Part shown: positions 11,985 to 21,956 of the stretch, piece after piece
Layout: every line of letters begins with the position of its first letter
Position numbering within the stretch: the stretch's first letter is position 1
Origin: Silene latifolia
Lineage: Eukaryota > Streptophyta > Magnoliopsida > Caryophyllales > Caryophyllaceae
Direction: 5' to 3'
Assembly: GCF_048544455.1 (NCBI RefSeq)
Contig: NC_133538.1
Location: 456,395,311 to 456,459,310, forward strand
Length of the DNA: 64,000 nt
The notes under the pieces: model-generated
What the model saw: the letters and a program-made list of their open reading frames with translations, nothing else
What the model was told of the DNA's origin: nothing
Databases searched by the model: none
Position numbers and translations under genes: made by a program

Positions 11985-12370
11985 GGGGCAATCCGTGCGG
12001 TTTCTCGCTCGGACGGGCGGATTCTCGCTTTTCTGGGTTGGGAAAAACTCGCCTAAAGACGGGCGTCTTTAAGGGAAGACGCTCGGATTTGCAAACACGG
12101 GACGGGCGTCTTACAGAGAAGACGGGCGGATTCGATCCCAGAATTTTTCTTGTTTTCCTCAGCCAAGAAGACGAGCGTCTTCCTTTCAGGACGGGCGGCT
12201 TTTTGAAGATGGGCGGATTAGGATGTAGGACGCCCGGATTCGCTGACAGTCAAAAATTTCAAAACTTCAGCTCATTTCAGGACGTGCGTCTTCTACCCAA
12301 CACGCCCGGATTGCTTGAAAACGGGCGGATTCTCCTGAATCCGCTCGGATTCGACCCCTTTGTACCCGGA
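11985..12370 (-). repeat. Internal cluster of ACGGGCGGATT motifs
   Basis: About fifteen copies of related GC-rich 10-12-mers (GACGGGCGGATT, GACGGGCGTCTT, GACGCTCGGATT and variants on the plus strand) lie 15-30 bp apart. They start just upstream, in minus-strand terms, of the internal TATA box. The same motif family is clustered in the LTR at 16860-17045, again just upstream of a TATA box. Confidence 0.85.
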
Positions 12371-12732
12371 TTCAGTTCCAACCGTATACAACGCATATCT
12401 CTTGCTATTCTTCCATTCTTCTTCATATCTTGTGTTCTTCATTGTGGGGGCACTACTAAGGCATGGATAGCCTAAGCAATTGCCATCCCCACACTAAGCT
12501 AAAGCACTACACATTAATTGAAATTATTAATCCTTCCCTCACTTCTCTCAAACATGATAATTATCTTGATCAAAGTATAAAAATCCAAAAATAACAAAAA
12601 TGCAATACAAGAATTGAAATGCAAGTTAGGGAGTTAGAAATATTTACAAATGGTGGTTTAGGGAGGACTCCACCAAACTCTCATTCTTGATGAGATGTCA
12701 AGGGGGCATGTTCAAGGTGTTGTTGATGTTGC
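12371..12732 (-). other. Spacer after gag-protease with polypurine-like tract
   Basis: Non-coding in all frames. It contains CTTAGTGTGGGGATGGCAATTG (minus, about 12499-12480), the purine tract that in Athila elements normally lies after the last ORF and before the 3' LTR. No trace of pol is seen. Confidence 0.65.
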
Positions 12733-15516
12733 TCAACACCTTGAAAAATTAATCAAAAGCTTGTTCATTATCATGGTAGAGGTCTTCAATAGACCTTGCC
12801 CTTGTTGTCGGTGTTGATCGATGGCATTACCAATGTAGGGATTAAAAATCCCTTCAAATTCGTCGTCCCAAAGACCACAAACTTCATTAAGTTGATCATT
12901 GAAAATCTCTTGATTTGATGGAGACAACTTTCCCATTTCCTTTTCTTGGCCAATGAGGCTATCTTCTTCATTGCTTGTCTTTGATGAGCTTTGCAAGCTC
13001 TCTTTGTCACAATTCACTTGCTCTTTGAATGGAGCATCTTCAATTTTCTTCTTCCATTGGAGTTCCGACTTCTTCCTTTCATCCTTCAGACTATAATGAT
13101 CGATCATAAAACATGGTCCATGTAAACGGGGAGCTCTCATTGTCTTGTCAAGATTAAAAGTTATACTCTCATCTCCCATTTCTAGAGTGAGCTCACCATG
13201 TTTTACATCAATCACCGCACCCACGGTGTGTAAGAAGGGTCTTCCAAGAATGATTGAAATGTTGGAGTCTTCCTCCATATCAACAATGACAAAGTCCACC
13301 GGGATGAAAAACTTCCCAATTCGCACGGGGACATCTTCCCATATCCCTAATGGTGTCTTCGTCGATCTATCGGCCATTTGGAGTGTGATATTGGTGCATT
13401 TAAGCTCTCCCATCCCCAACCTTTTACTTACCGAGTACGGCATAACACTCACACTAGCCCCTAGATCACATAAGGCTTTGTTAAACGTGGTGTCGCCAAT
13501 GGTACACGGTATTGAGAAGCTTCCCGGATCCTTTGGTTTTGGAGGTGAACTCCCTTGAAGTATTGCACTACTTACCTTAGTGAAGGCAATAGTCTCAAGT
13601 TTCCGGATTGATTTCTTCTTTGTGAGGATGTCTTTCATGTATTTCGCAAAGGCCGGCACGTGATTGATTAATTCCGTGAAAGGAATTGAGACTTCCAAAT
13701 TCTTCACAATTTCCATAAACTTTCCAAGTTGGTCATCAAATTTGGGCTTGGCTTGACGACTTGGAAAAGGAAGTCTAATCACAATGGGCTCCTTCTCCTT
13801 GACCTTGTCTTCATTTTTCTTTGAAATTTCTTCTTTTGATGATTCTCCATCTTTGGAGTTTTGAACAATTTCTTCCTTATCACTAGCTTCCACAACTTCA
13901 TCCTCAACTTTCTTCTTCGGTGCTTCATACCTTGTACCACTTCTCAAGTGAATGGCACTAACCGTTTCATGTCTTGGGGGATTACTTTGAGGTGGTAATT
14001 GCCCCTTTTGTCTTTGTGAGCTTGAAGATGCTAGTTGAGTCAATTGTGTTTCCAACATCTTGGTGTGAGCTAGGATGTTGTTGATGGAGGTTTCCTTTGC
14101 TTGACTATCTTTTTGCATTTGAGTGAAAAACTCTTGTTGATTCTTTTGCATTTGGAGGACCGCTTTTTGAACATCAAAACCTTGGTCATTTTGGTGATTG
14201 TATGGATTTTGATTTTGGTAACCTTGGTTTTGGTTGTAAAAGGGTCTTTGATTTTGGTTTCTCATGGGAGGTGGGGTGTAAGTTGTTTGAGGGTTTTGAA
14301 CATTTTGGCTTTTGTATGAGACATTTGGATGAAACTTGGTGTTTTCATTGTAATAATTGGAATAAGGGGTACCACTCTTGTATGCTTGGAAAGCATTTAC
14401 TTGTTCATTTGTTCCCCTACATTCACTTTGGTCATGTCCCAAAGTTCCACAATTCTCACATATCCCACTTGGGATTGATGAGGATTCCGTCATGGCATTA
14501 ACATGATGCTTTGGTGATTTTGAGACTTCTTCAAGTCTAGCCATAGCTTTTTCAAACTTCAAATTGATTGTGTCAATGTGGGCACTAAGTTGAGCACCTA
14601 ATTGAGTAACGGAGTCCACTTCATGCCTTCCTCCTCTAGTAGCCTTGCGAGGTCTACTATATTGTGAGTTATGGACCGCCATTTCTTCAATCTTGTTCCA
14701 TGTTTGATTGTCATCAACTTCGGTGAACATTCCATTTGATCCCATATTGAGAATGTTCCTTGAACCTTCATATAAACCGTTCCAAAATTGTTGTACCAAG
14801 AACCATTCGCTAAGTCCATGGTGAGGACATGAGCGACAAATTCCCTTAAACCGCTCCCAATCTTCATACAAAGATTCTTCGTCCCTTTGCTTAAAACCTG
14901 TAATTTGAGCTCTTAGCATGTTAGTCTTTTCCGGTGGATAGAACTTTTTGTAGAAAGCTAGAGCCAACTTCTTCCAAGAATCTATTCCGAGAGTGGCCTT
15001 ATCAAGGCCCTTCAACCATTGTTTCGCGGTGCCAATTAGAGAAAAAGGAAATAAGACCCATCGAATTTGGTCTTGAGTCACACCGGTTTGAGAAATAGCA
15101 TCACAATAGTCACAAAAGGTTTCCATATGAGAATGAGGGTCTTCACTAGGCATCCCCTCAAATTGGCTCCTTTCGACTAATTGGATAAAGGCGGATTTAG
15201 CAATAAAATTTCCGGTTAGATGTTGTGGTGTGGGAGTACCATTGGGTAGGTTCTCCTCGGTGGGTACGGAATGTGATGAAAACTTAGGCATTGTAGGTTG
15301 ATTTTGTGGGGTATTTTGTAATGGGTTCTCCTCACCTTCTCTTGCAAAAGGGTTGATGAACTCAATAGTTGGTTGAACAACCTCACTAATTCCTCTCAAA
15401 TTCCTCCTAGCAAATCTCCTATTGTTTGTCAAGGTTCTTTCAATTTCACGGCCAAAAGGTAACAAATCACCTTGTGACCTTCTAGACATGCAAAATGTCA
15501 AACAACTCGAAAACAA
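12733..15516 (-). CDS. Athila gag-protease polyprotein, intact frame
   Basis: A 927-codon open frame, the only long intact coding region in the window. The likely start is residue 10 (ATG at 15489, MSRRSQGDLLPFGREIERTL), the usual Athila gag start; the nine codons before it are probably fortuitous. The retrotransposon gag domain lies at about residues 110-250 (RWVLFPFSLIGTAKQWL, FWNGLYEGSR). A CX2CX4HX4C zinc knuckle (CENCGTLGHDQSEC) begins at residue 353 and binds RNA. A Gln/Asn-rich linker follows, then a Lys/Glu-rich stretch (about 540-590). The aspartic protease has its active-site DLGASVSVMP at about residue 684 and the ILGRPFLHT flap-side motif near 770. The frame ends at 12733 where RT should begin; no frameshift or readthrough would reach a polymerase. 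Confidence 0.92.
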   Translation of the reverse strand: MFSSCLTFCMSRRSQGDLLPFGREIERTLTNNRRFARRNLRGISEVVQPTIEFINPFAREGEENPLQNTPQNQPTMPKFSSHSVPTEENLPNGTPTPQHLTGNFIAKSAFIQLVERSQFEGMPSEDPHSHMETFCDYCDAISQTGVTQDQIRWVLFPFSLIGTAKQWLKGLDKATLGIDSWKKLALAFYKKFYPPEKTNMLRAQITGFKQRDEESLYEDWERFKGICRSCPHHGLSEWFLVQQFWNGLYEGSRNILNMGSNGMFTEVDDNQTWNKIEEMAVHNSQYSRPRKATRGGRHEVDSVTQLGAQLSAHIDTINLKFEKAMARLEEVSKSPKHHVNAMTESSSIPSGICENCGTLGHDQSECRGTNEQVNAFQAYKSGTPYSNYYNENTKFHPNVSYKSQNVQNPQTTYTPPPMRNQNQRPFYNQNQGYQNQNPYNHQNDQGFDVQKAVLQMQKNQQEFFTQMQKDSQAKETSINNILAHTKMLETQLTQLASSSSQRQKGQLPPQSNPPRHETVSAIHLRSGTRYEAPKKKVEDEVVEASDKEEIVQNSKDGESSKEEISKKNEDKVKEKEPIVIRLPFPSRQAKPKFDDQLGKFMEIVKNLEVSIPFTELINHVPAFAKYMKDILTKKKSIRKLETIAFTKVSSAILQGSSPPKPKDPGSFSIPCTIGDTTFNKALCDLGASVSVMPYSVSKRLGMGELKCTNITLQMADRSTKTPLGIWEDVPVRIGKFFIPVDFVIVDMEEDSNISIILGRPFLHTVGAVIDVKHGELTLEMGDESITFNLDKTMRAPRLHGPCFMIDHYSLKDERKKSELQWKKKIEDAPFKEQVNCDKESLQSSSKTSNEEDSLIGQEKEMGKLSPSNQEIFNDQLNEVCGLWDDEFEGIFNPYIGNAIDQHRQQGQGLLKTSTMIMNKLLINFSRC

Positions 15517-15607
15517 TTAGAACAAACCTTGAGGAGTTTTACTTCCCCAAGGTAAAGAAAGACACAACTAATAACAATAAAAGAAAATCTAAATCAAGTA
15601 AACACCG

Positions 15608-15625
15608 TCCCCGGCAACGGCGCCA
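15608..15625 (-). other. Athila primer binding site
   Basis: The minus strand reads TGGCGCCGTTGCCGGGGA, the primer site found in Athila and Tat/Ogre elements and usually assigned to Asp tRNA. It lies four bases inside the LTR edge at 15630 and fixes the minus-strand orientation. Confidence 0.9.
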
Positions 15626-16716
15626 TTTTTGATCGGTCCGTTTCGTGTTCACAATTAAATAGATGTGGTCGTTGGGTCACGTCCGAATCAAAACACAATT
15701 TATAGCTTCACAAACAACTCTACAATTAGTAAAGAGGCAAGTAAAGGTCGGATCCCAAGGGACGGGAATTGAGATGAGATTTCTATTGAAACTAGTGGTG
15801 TCTTAGGGGTGTCACAATTTGGGTTGATGTAGAAGGTCACTAAACTAAATAGCAAAGAAAGTAAATAAGTAAGATGAATTAAAAGGGTTGTAAAAAATTG
15901 ATAAAAAGCACTAGGGTGTCATGGGGTCATAGGGGATTCATGGGAATTGATCATACAAACATGTTCTCAAATTATAAGCAAGCAATTATTGTTGTGATGG
16001 ATTGAGTTGGGTTATATGTTACAATCCTAGGAAAGTTTGGGTCCCGGAGCCAAATCGATTAGATTGTAAAACACCTACAAGTCGACTTAGTCTTCCCTAC
16101 TCAACAACATGCATGGTCTAATGAGACTCGATTTGGTTTATGTCTTACAAGTCTCATTGAAAAGATAGGTGATGGGTATAAAATGCAAGGATTCATAGGC
16201 TCACATTTCATCAAACAAAACATGTGCATGAGTTGAGATCAAAACAAGCAAGCAAATAAACCATGAAAGCATATTAATTTAAGCATGAATCATTCCCCAT
16301 GTTGGTTTCCCCTAATTACCTATTAACCCTAGCTAAGAGACTACTCACTCATTATCATGTTGATCATTCTAGAAAGGTTGTCAATCATACCAACAAAAGG
16401 AAACATGATGAATAAATGAAAGTAATTAACAATAATTAAAGAGGGATTAAGAGAATTATACCTACTAATGATTCCAATAATAAAGCAAAGAATAAACGAA
16501 GTACTTGATGCTTGATTGAGAGGTTGTCAATCTCCCAATAATAACCCAAATAATCTTCAATTACCCAAAATAAAGGATGAACAAAAGAGAGATTAAGGAA
16601 ATAAAACTTGTATTAGAACTTGATTAATTGTTGATTACAATACTAAAGAGAGATTTGATTGATATTAACTACTCTAATTATTGATAAGAAGAACATGCTC
16701 TTCTAAATAGACTAAT

Positions 16717-16730
16717 GGGGTATTTATAGT
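16717..16730 (-). promoter_or_regulatory. LTR TATA box
   Basis: Minus strand ACTATAAATACCCC, about 130 bp downstream of the motif cluster. It is a good match to plant TATA boxes and probably starts the genomic RNA of the Athila element. Confidence 0.7.
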
Positions 16731-16859
16731 GGAAATTAGGTGGATGCATTAGGGTTAACTAAAAGCTAAACTAGTAATTACACTTTTTAGATTGAGCAGG
16801 GAGGAGCCGATATTTTTCGAAGGAAGGGCTTCTTTCTTTGTAGCTTGGAGAAGACGAAA

Positions 16860-17045
16860 TTGTCTTTGTCAGAATCCGTGCGTTTTGGAGTCGGGACGGG
16901 CGGATTCAGGCGGGGAAAAACGGGCGTCTTCAGGTGAATCCGGGCGGATTGTGGTGGCTGCTAACCCGGGCATCTTAAGGAGAAAAACGCACGGATTGTG
17001 CTGTGGAGGACGGGCGGATTGTGGAGAAACCGCACGGATTGTACC
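16860..17045 (-). repeat. LTR cluster of ACGGGCGGATT motifs
   Basis: At least eight copies (GACGGGCGGATT, CGGGCGTCTT, CCGGGCGGATT, CGCACGGATT on the plus strand), upstream of the LTR TATA box in minus-strand terms. Same family and same relative position as the internal cluster at 11985-12370. Confidence 0.85.
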
Positions 17046-17387
17046 TCAGCAATATTTCTTCTTCTTTTCTTCCCTTTTCTTCATAAAATCCTTGGGGATT
17101 TCCTCGGGGATGCAAGGATCCTTTCTCAACATTGCTCATCTACAATAATATGTACAAAGGCCTTATAATCTTGTCTCTCCTTGATACTTGGTCATTGAAT
17201 TCAATCAATTTAGTCTCGTTTTGCTATGAAAATGCAAGATTTGCACTCTTTTCCTACCAAGGGATCAAAATCTCAAAGAATATGCAAAACAAAGAACTAA
17301 AGACAATAAATGACCCAAATATGCACTAAAAAGCATGGGAACAAGGCTAATTCGGGGACTAAATATGCGCTAATTATGGTCACATCA

Positions 17388-18949
17388 CCTAGCCAGACTC
17401 TCGGTGCAATAATTGTACACCGAACGACACTCGGGAACCAAAGTGTATCACCACTGCCTCTGGCTAGTTCCGAACATAGACCAAATAAACCCCACATCAA
17501 TGGGTGGCGTTAATTCTTTCCGATAGTATATAACTGAAACTACCATCATCTATTCAGACTAGCAAACAACAAATGCAAAATATAACTGACTGTACAAACC
17601 ATGCGTGAAAAACGTCACGACTCAAATCATAGAACTATATAACTGACAATCCTACTTATCATATTAACAAGGATAACCAACGACATATGCAAACATAGCA
17701 TTATATAATAACATCTGAACATCACATAACATATGAAAGCATTACCAATCAAAATTATAGTAACCTTAATCGTAATATCAACTCTGGATGTGAGGTTATA
17801 CTAACCTCGACTATAACTTTAACATATATCCTGAGGTTATACTAACCTCAACCATAGCCTTGACACGAAACTCAAAGTTATAGTAGTTCCAACCATAACC
17901 TTGAGCTATAATCCCAGGGTTACGTTAGTTCCAATTATAACCTTAACTCGTAGTTCAAATTTATAGTAGCTTCAGTTATAACCTTGATTCATATTTCCAT
18001 GGTTTTACCCCCAAACAGCCATAACTCGAGTCGTAACGTAAGGTTGTACTAGCTTCAGCTGTAACTTTTAGCCATATTCTCAAGGTTATACCAACTTCAG
18101 CTATAACCCTACGTACTACTCTTGGCGGCACGGTCAAGCCGCCTTTAGGGTTTCACTCGTGAACCCTAACCGCATACAAGACACCCATATTAATGCATAA
18201 ACATTATACGGCAATAAATTAAGGCATTAAAACATATATAAACATATGATAATAATTAATCATGGTAATAAACTATCTAACAAGTACTAATTATACAAAT
18301 CAATCATTAAATCATGTAAATCACATCAATTGGTATGGAAACAATTAAAAGAGAAACACCTAGTTACCTTTTTGGCGATTAACTCTCAAGATCTTCGTCC
18401 ACGATGTAGATATCCTTTCGTGGAGCGGTTTTCACGCCTTAATTAATCCATCCAAACGTGCCAAAGGGAAACGTTCCCAATTAAAACGCTAACGATAAAA
18501 TAATACTATAAAAACCACGCGAAAAAACATGAAACATACGACGGGAATAGATAGATCCAAGAAGTAGGATTGTTCTAGGCACAAAAGATGATGAAGAGAG
18601 GAGGATGAAGGCGCATGAAACCCTAAAGGGCACGAGGGCTCACGGCACAAAGAAGAGAAAAGGAGAGAATTAGGTTTAGGGTTTTCTTGTGAGAAAAAAG
18701 AATAAAGAGTGGGAGTTTAAGTTTCCACTCATATTTAAAGAAGATCTCATGGGTTTGCATCAAACCTACGCCCGAAACTCACCTATACGTCCTCCAAATT
18801 CACGTTGAATCCAAGAAGAAAATGGGTCTTCACCAAAATTGAGCCCAACGAGCCAAACAGACAAGAGACTGATATTTTCCCGAAAAATGAAATATGTAAT
18901 ATGCGAAAATAAATTAAGTAAATATTAAATGGAAATTAGGGGTGTTACA
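17388..18949 (+). repeat. Remnant of another LTR (Tekay-like end) with tandem repeats
   Basis: The right end ...TTAGGGGTGTTACA at 18949 matches the end of Tekay/Del-type LTRs (compare the minus-strand copy ending at 55173). No primer site follows, so this is a 3' or solo LTR. Its left part appears cut off by the Athila LTR at 17387. It includes a degenerate tandem repeat at about 17775-18110 and a possible plant-type TATA (ATATTTAAAG) near 18733. No coding sequence is seen. Confidence 0.6.
17775..18110 (+). repeat. Degenerate ~60-bp tandem repeat
   Basis: Five to six units sharing AAGGTTATACTAACCTCA...TATAACCTTGA. Each unit carries AAGGTTATA and its complement TATAACCTT, so single strands could form a row of hairpins. 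Confidence 0.7.
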
Positions 18950-19137
18950 ACTCAAGTTTATACTACCAAAGCTCATATAATATTATTACTCCACCAAGCA
19001 ATATACTTCTTACAAGATTTTTCTTCTTTAGTATAATCCTTCATTCCTTAACCCATTACTAAGATGAACCATCAACCCTCACTTTCTAACTTTTCATTTT
19101 TAGGCCAGAATACTAGCAATTTGATACATGCATCAAT
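18950..19137. other. Unassigned spacer
   Basis: AT-rich sequence with no gene or element recognised. It ends at the left target duplication of the next retroposon. Confidence 0.5.
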
Positions 19138-20597
19138 ACAATTCCACCACATTCGTGCTAAAAAAGAAAAGAAGTAAATTCTCTCTCTAAAAACCTCCCA
19201 CATCTCTCTAAAAAAAAGAAAACCCTAAATCCCCAATTTAGATCCGCCGCCTCTCCTTACCAATCAACTCCCCCCCCCCCGCCCGCTCGCTTTCCCCCTA
19301 CCCATCACCTGAGATGGGATCATTCGTTGACCCATCTCTGGTGATTGAACACGCCTCCTCGCTCTTGCGGTCCCCTATGGCCTGACTCCGCTCCTTTCTT
19401 ACCTCGGATCGCTTTTTTCGTCCCGATCATCTGGTGGGCTAGGCTGGCGTTTTTGTGTGGTTGTTCTGAGTGGGTTTGTTCTGCGTTCCCCTTTCCTGTC
19501 ATCGAAAGCGTCGCATGCGTTCCAGGGGTGTTTCCCTTCTCCCTCGCCCTTTCCCCCGGTATGTTCCGGGGTCTTAAACGTCGGTCGTTGTTGTGTCTGG
19601 TCGATGAGCATAATCTCATCTTGGTGGCGGTTTTCTCTTAATGGTGGTGGTTTCGGGATGATCTGGTGTTTCCCCTCCCCCTCCCCCACCAGATCGGTCC
19701 CTTTTCCGGGTTTTAATGTCAATCTGTTGTGTTTTTTGGTTGGTTGTGTTGCATGTCTGCCGATGTTCCTGGGGCGGTTTGCTTGGAATTTAGAGTCTCA
19801 GTGGTCTGGTGTTCGTTGGGTGTACTGTGTCTTTCATGGATGGTCTGTCGAGTCCGACTGCTTTTTGGTTGGAGTGAGGCCATGTTTGCTGGGGGTCCTT
19901 TTCTTTCAGTTTGAGGCGTGTTGGGTGGGGTGGTTTTGGGTCTTCGGTGGTGGTTTTGGTTGGGGTTGGAGGCGGTGGTCTTCTCGTCTTTTGAATTGTG
20001 TTTCTTTCTCTTTTCCTGTCTTGTTTTTATCTCCTAATAACCTTCTTCTATAGGAGTCTTAGTCATCTCTTTAGTGGTAAACCAAGTCCCTTAAACGGCG
20101 TTGGTGTTGTGGTGCTTGTGTCTCTGGGAGTTCAGGTTACATATTGCATATTGGATTTCTCGGTCCATTTGTCATATGATCAATGGGTGCGATCTCTAAG
20201 GTGTAGGAGTTTTATCTCCGCCGAGGGCAGCATTCGTGTTGCCTTTCATCTTTTTTTTTCTACGTTCTTTTCGCAAGAGCGTAAGTACACCCTGTTATTG
20301 TCACTCCGGCGTTCGTATGTATCAACGGTATTTGGAGGTCTTCCGTGTTAATGAAGATGATATCAACGTTCGTGACCAAGTTGCTGTCTTGTGCCAGTCT
20401 ACCATCGCTAATCTTGCTTATCTTAATGTCACATCTGTTCTTTTAAATAAATGTTATTTATTATCGTTGTATGGCTTTGTAGTTGCTATATTTAGTTGTC
20501 AAGTGTCTGGTGCTACCTAGTCGAGTAGCTTACTTTTTATTGATTGTAATATTGTAAGTTATTCACCTTCTGTCAAAAAAAAACAATTCCACCACAT
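19138..20597 (+). mobile_element. 1.43-kb poly(A) retroposon with perfect 15-bp target duplication
   Basis: ACAATTCCACCACAT occurs at 19138-19152 and again at 20583-20597, directly after a short A-run (20575-20582). The insert (19153-20582) starts with a pyrimidine-rich leader containing AAAACCCTAAATCCCC, a C11-12 run and GC-rich sequence, and ends with a T-rich tail and the A-run, as for a LINE or L1-mobilised RNA. The open frames inside (19457-20053, 198 codons; 19998-20351) have no domain I recognise and overlap each other. The insert is clearly more GC-rich than its flanks. It may be a non-autonomous LINE derivative keeping only 5' and 3' ends, or a retrocopy of a host transcript. Confidence 0.85.
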
Positions 20598-21277
20598 AAA
20601 CATCTATAATAACAACAACAATTAGCATATACGTAAATAACCTCGAACAATAGTAAGAATATTAGGATCGGTACAATCGTGTTATATCATTAAAATAACT
20701 AGCCAAAATGTAATTTAAACACAATATGCAATACACATGTTAAAATCCCGTTTCATTCCACCTTATCATATTTATATCATTACATGATTTACCAGCAATT
20801 TTGATAAATTAATTACATTTTCATATCAGTAGACATATATATATTAAAATCATGTAATTTATGCAAAATTTCCAGCAGTCAAAATAAGTCGATCGGCCAG
20901 GGCTGTTTAGTCGATCGGCTCAAATCTTAGTCGATCGACTAGCAGCTGCTGTCGGTCGACTTTTCTCTTTGGTATACAATAGTCGTCGACCAAAGCTTCC
21001 AGTTGATTGACTCTTTCAAAAATTTTAGGGGTGGGACGGAGGGAGTAGCATATAGCCTAAAAGATGTACAAGTGGAGGACATTAAAATAGGAGCTTATTC
21101 CTTAAAACGCTAAGAAGTCACTAATTGTTGACCAACGTACATGAGTTTAGTTAAAATGTCGTGATCAATCGAATCAAATAGTCAGTTACCGACTTTATAT
21201 ATAGCTTCTTGAAGTTCCTAGTAGCAAACTAATAAGAGTCGTACAATGGCGCAGATAAAGGTCAACATTTCAATATC
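20598..21277. other. Unassigned spacer with TCGATCG cluster and Stowaway-like end
   Basis: AT-rich. At 20888-21010 there are about six AGTCGATCG(G/A)-type motifs, a variant of the palindrome seen elsewhere and probably part of a retroelement leader or LTR. At 21030-21045 GGGACGGAGGGAGTA is the right terminus of a Stowaway-type MITE whose left end is missing. No gene is recognised. Confidence 0.55.
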
Positions 21278-21329
21278 ATGATTTGTAAGTTTTTTTTTTT
21301 TTTTTGGCAGCTGAAAAGAAAGGTTCCTA

Positions 21330-21953
21330 GTGCATACTCATGGCTTGTTTTGCCAAGTCATGAGCTCTGCTGTTACGATCCCTGCGAACATAACTAAAAC
21401 AAAGACAATGAAAAGTAGATTAGATAAGAGCAATGTCATCCAAAATGCCCATGATGTGGTGATGCGTGCTCTCCTTCCCCATCCATTGCGCCAAAAGATG
21501 TAGACAATAAGAGGAAATTTCCAGGTGCAAAATGCCAGCATGTCATGCCCAATTAATAGCTTCCTTGACACCTAGAGCTTCCGCTTGAAGAGGCGATTCG
21601 GCCCGGCCGCATACACGCCCCTCATACCTGATTGCCCCCTCAGACTCAAAAACAATCCATCCAAAACCCGCAAGACGAGAGTCTTTCCAGCTGGCGTCCA
21701 CATAGATTTTCACCAGGGAACAGGAGGAGAAATTTCCAATAGAATAAAAAGGTCGTCCCGCACGTAGCATTTGAAGATCGACATCTTTATCCGAAGTGTT
21801 ACCTTGGTCACTACCCTCAAAACCAGGCGGATGCAAGAGATCATTGTTGACCTTACCTCTGAACTGAAGGACATCCTCAACCAACTGACGAGCCTTAGAG
21901 AAGAAGACACCAAGATTAAGGGTTTCCCCTCTAAAAATGATTTTATTCCTCAA
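21330..21953 (-). pseudogene. LINE RNase H domain (C-terminus of ORF2)
   Basis: Frame 21953-21543 reads from MRNKIIFRG to the RVT_3-type RNase H start (VKIYVDASWKDSRLAGFGWIV, with the first catalytic aspartate) and the ESPLQAEALGVKEAINWA helix with the conserved glutamate. Homology continues in the frame 21571-21338 after a frameshift near 21545 and ends TWQNKP about 30 bp before the poly(A) tail. The 3' untranslated region is therefore extremely short. Confidence 0.85.
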
Positions 21954-21956
21954 ATT

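Larger units (their letters stand above)
8351..17387 (-). mobile_element. Non-autonomous Athila-type LTR retrotransposon, pol missing, split by the Copia element
   Basis: Read on the minus strand this is: LTR (17387-15630), Asp-tRNA-type primer site, intact gag-protease frame, a non-coding block with TATA box and motif cluster, ATHILA ORF1 (frameshifted), and a 3' non-coding region cut at 8350 by the Copia insertion. The rest, including the 3' LTR, should lie left of the window. No reverse transcriptase, RNase H or integrase homology is present between the end of gag-protease (12733) and ORF1 (11656), only about 1.08 kb of non-coding DNA. An Athila element normally carries pol there, so this copy depends on a helper. 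Confidence 0.85.
15630..17387 (-). repeat. Athila 5' LTR (minus-strand orientation)
   Basis: On the plus strand it begins TGATCGGTCCGTTTCG next to the primer site and ends ...GGTCACATCA at 17387, giving TG...CA ends on both strands and a length of 1758 bp. Minus-strand reading starts TGATGTGACCATAATTAGCG, a familiar Athila LTR start. It contains the TATA box at 16730-16717 with the motif cluster upstream of it. No target duplication can be tested because the other end is outside the window. Confidence 0.85.

Noticed and set aside
11942..12475. 177-codon plus-strand frame
   Set aside because: It translates the GACGGGCGGATT motif cluster; the element is coded on the other strand.
16792..17148. 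118-codon plus-strand frame in the LTR
   Set aside because: Again a translation of the motif cluster, in antisense to the LTR promoter.
19457..20053. 198-codon frame as a gene
   Set aside because: Cys/Trp/Phe-rich translation of GC-skewed sequence, no domain, overlaps other open frames, inside a retroposon.
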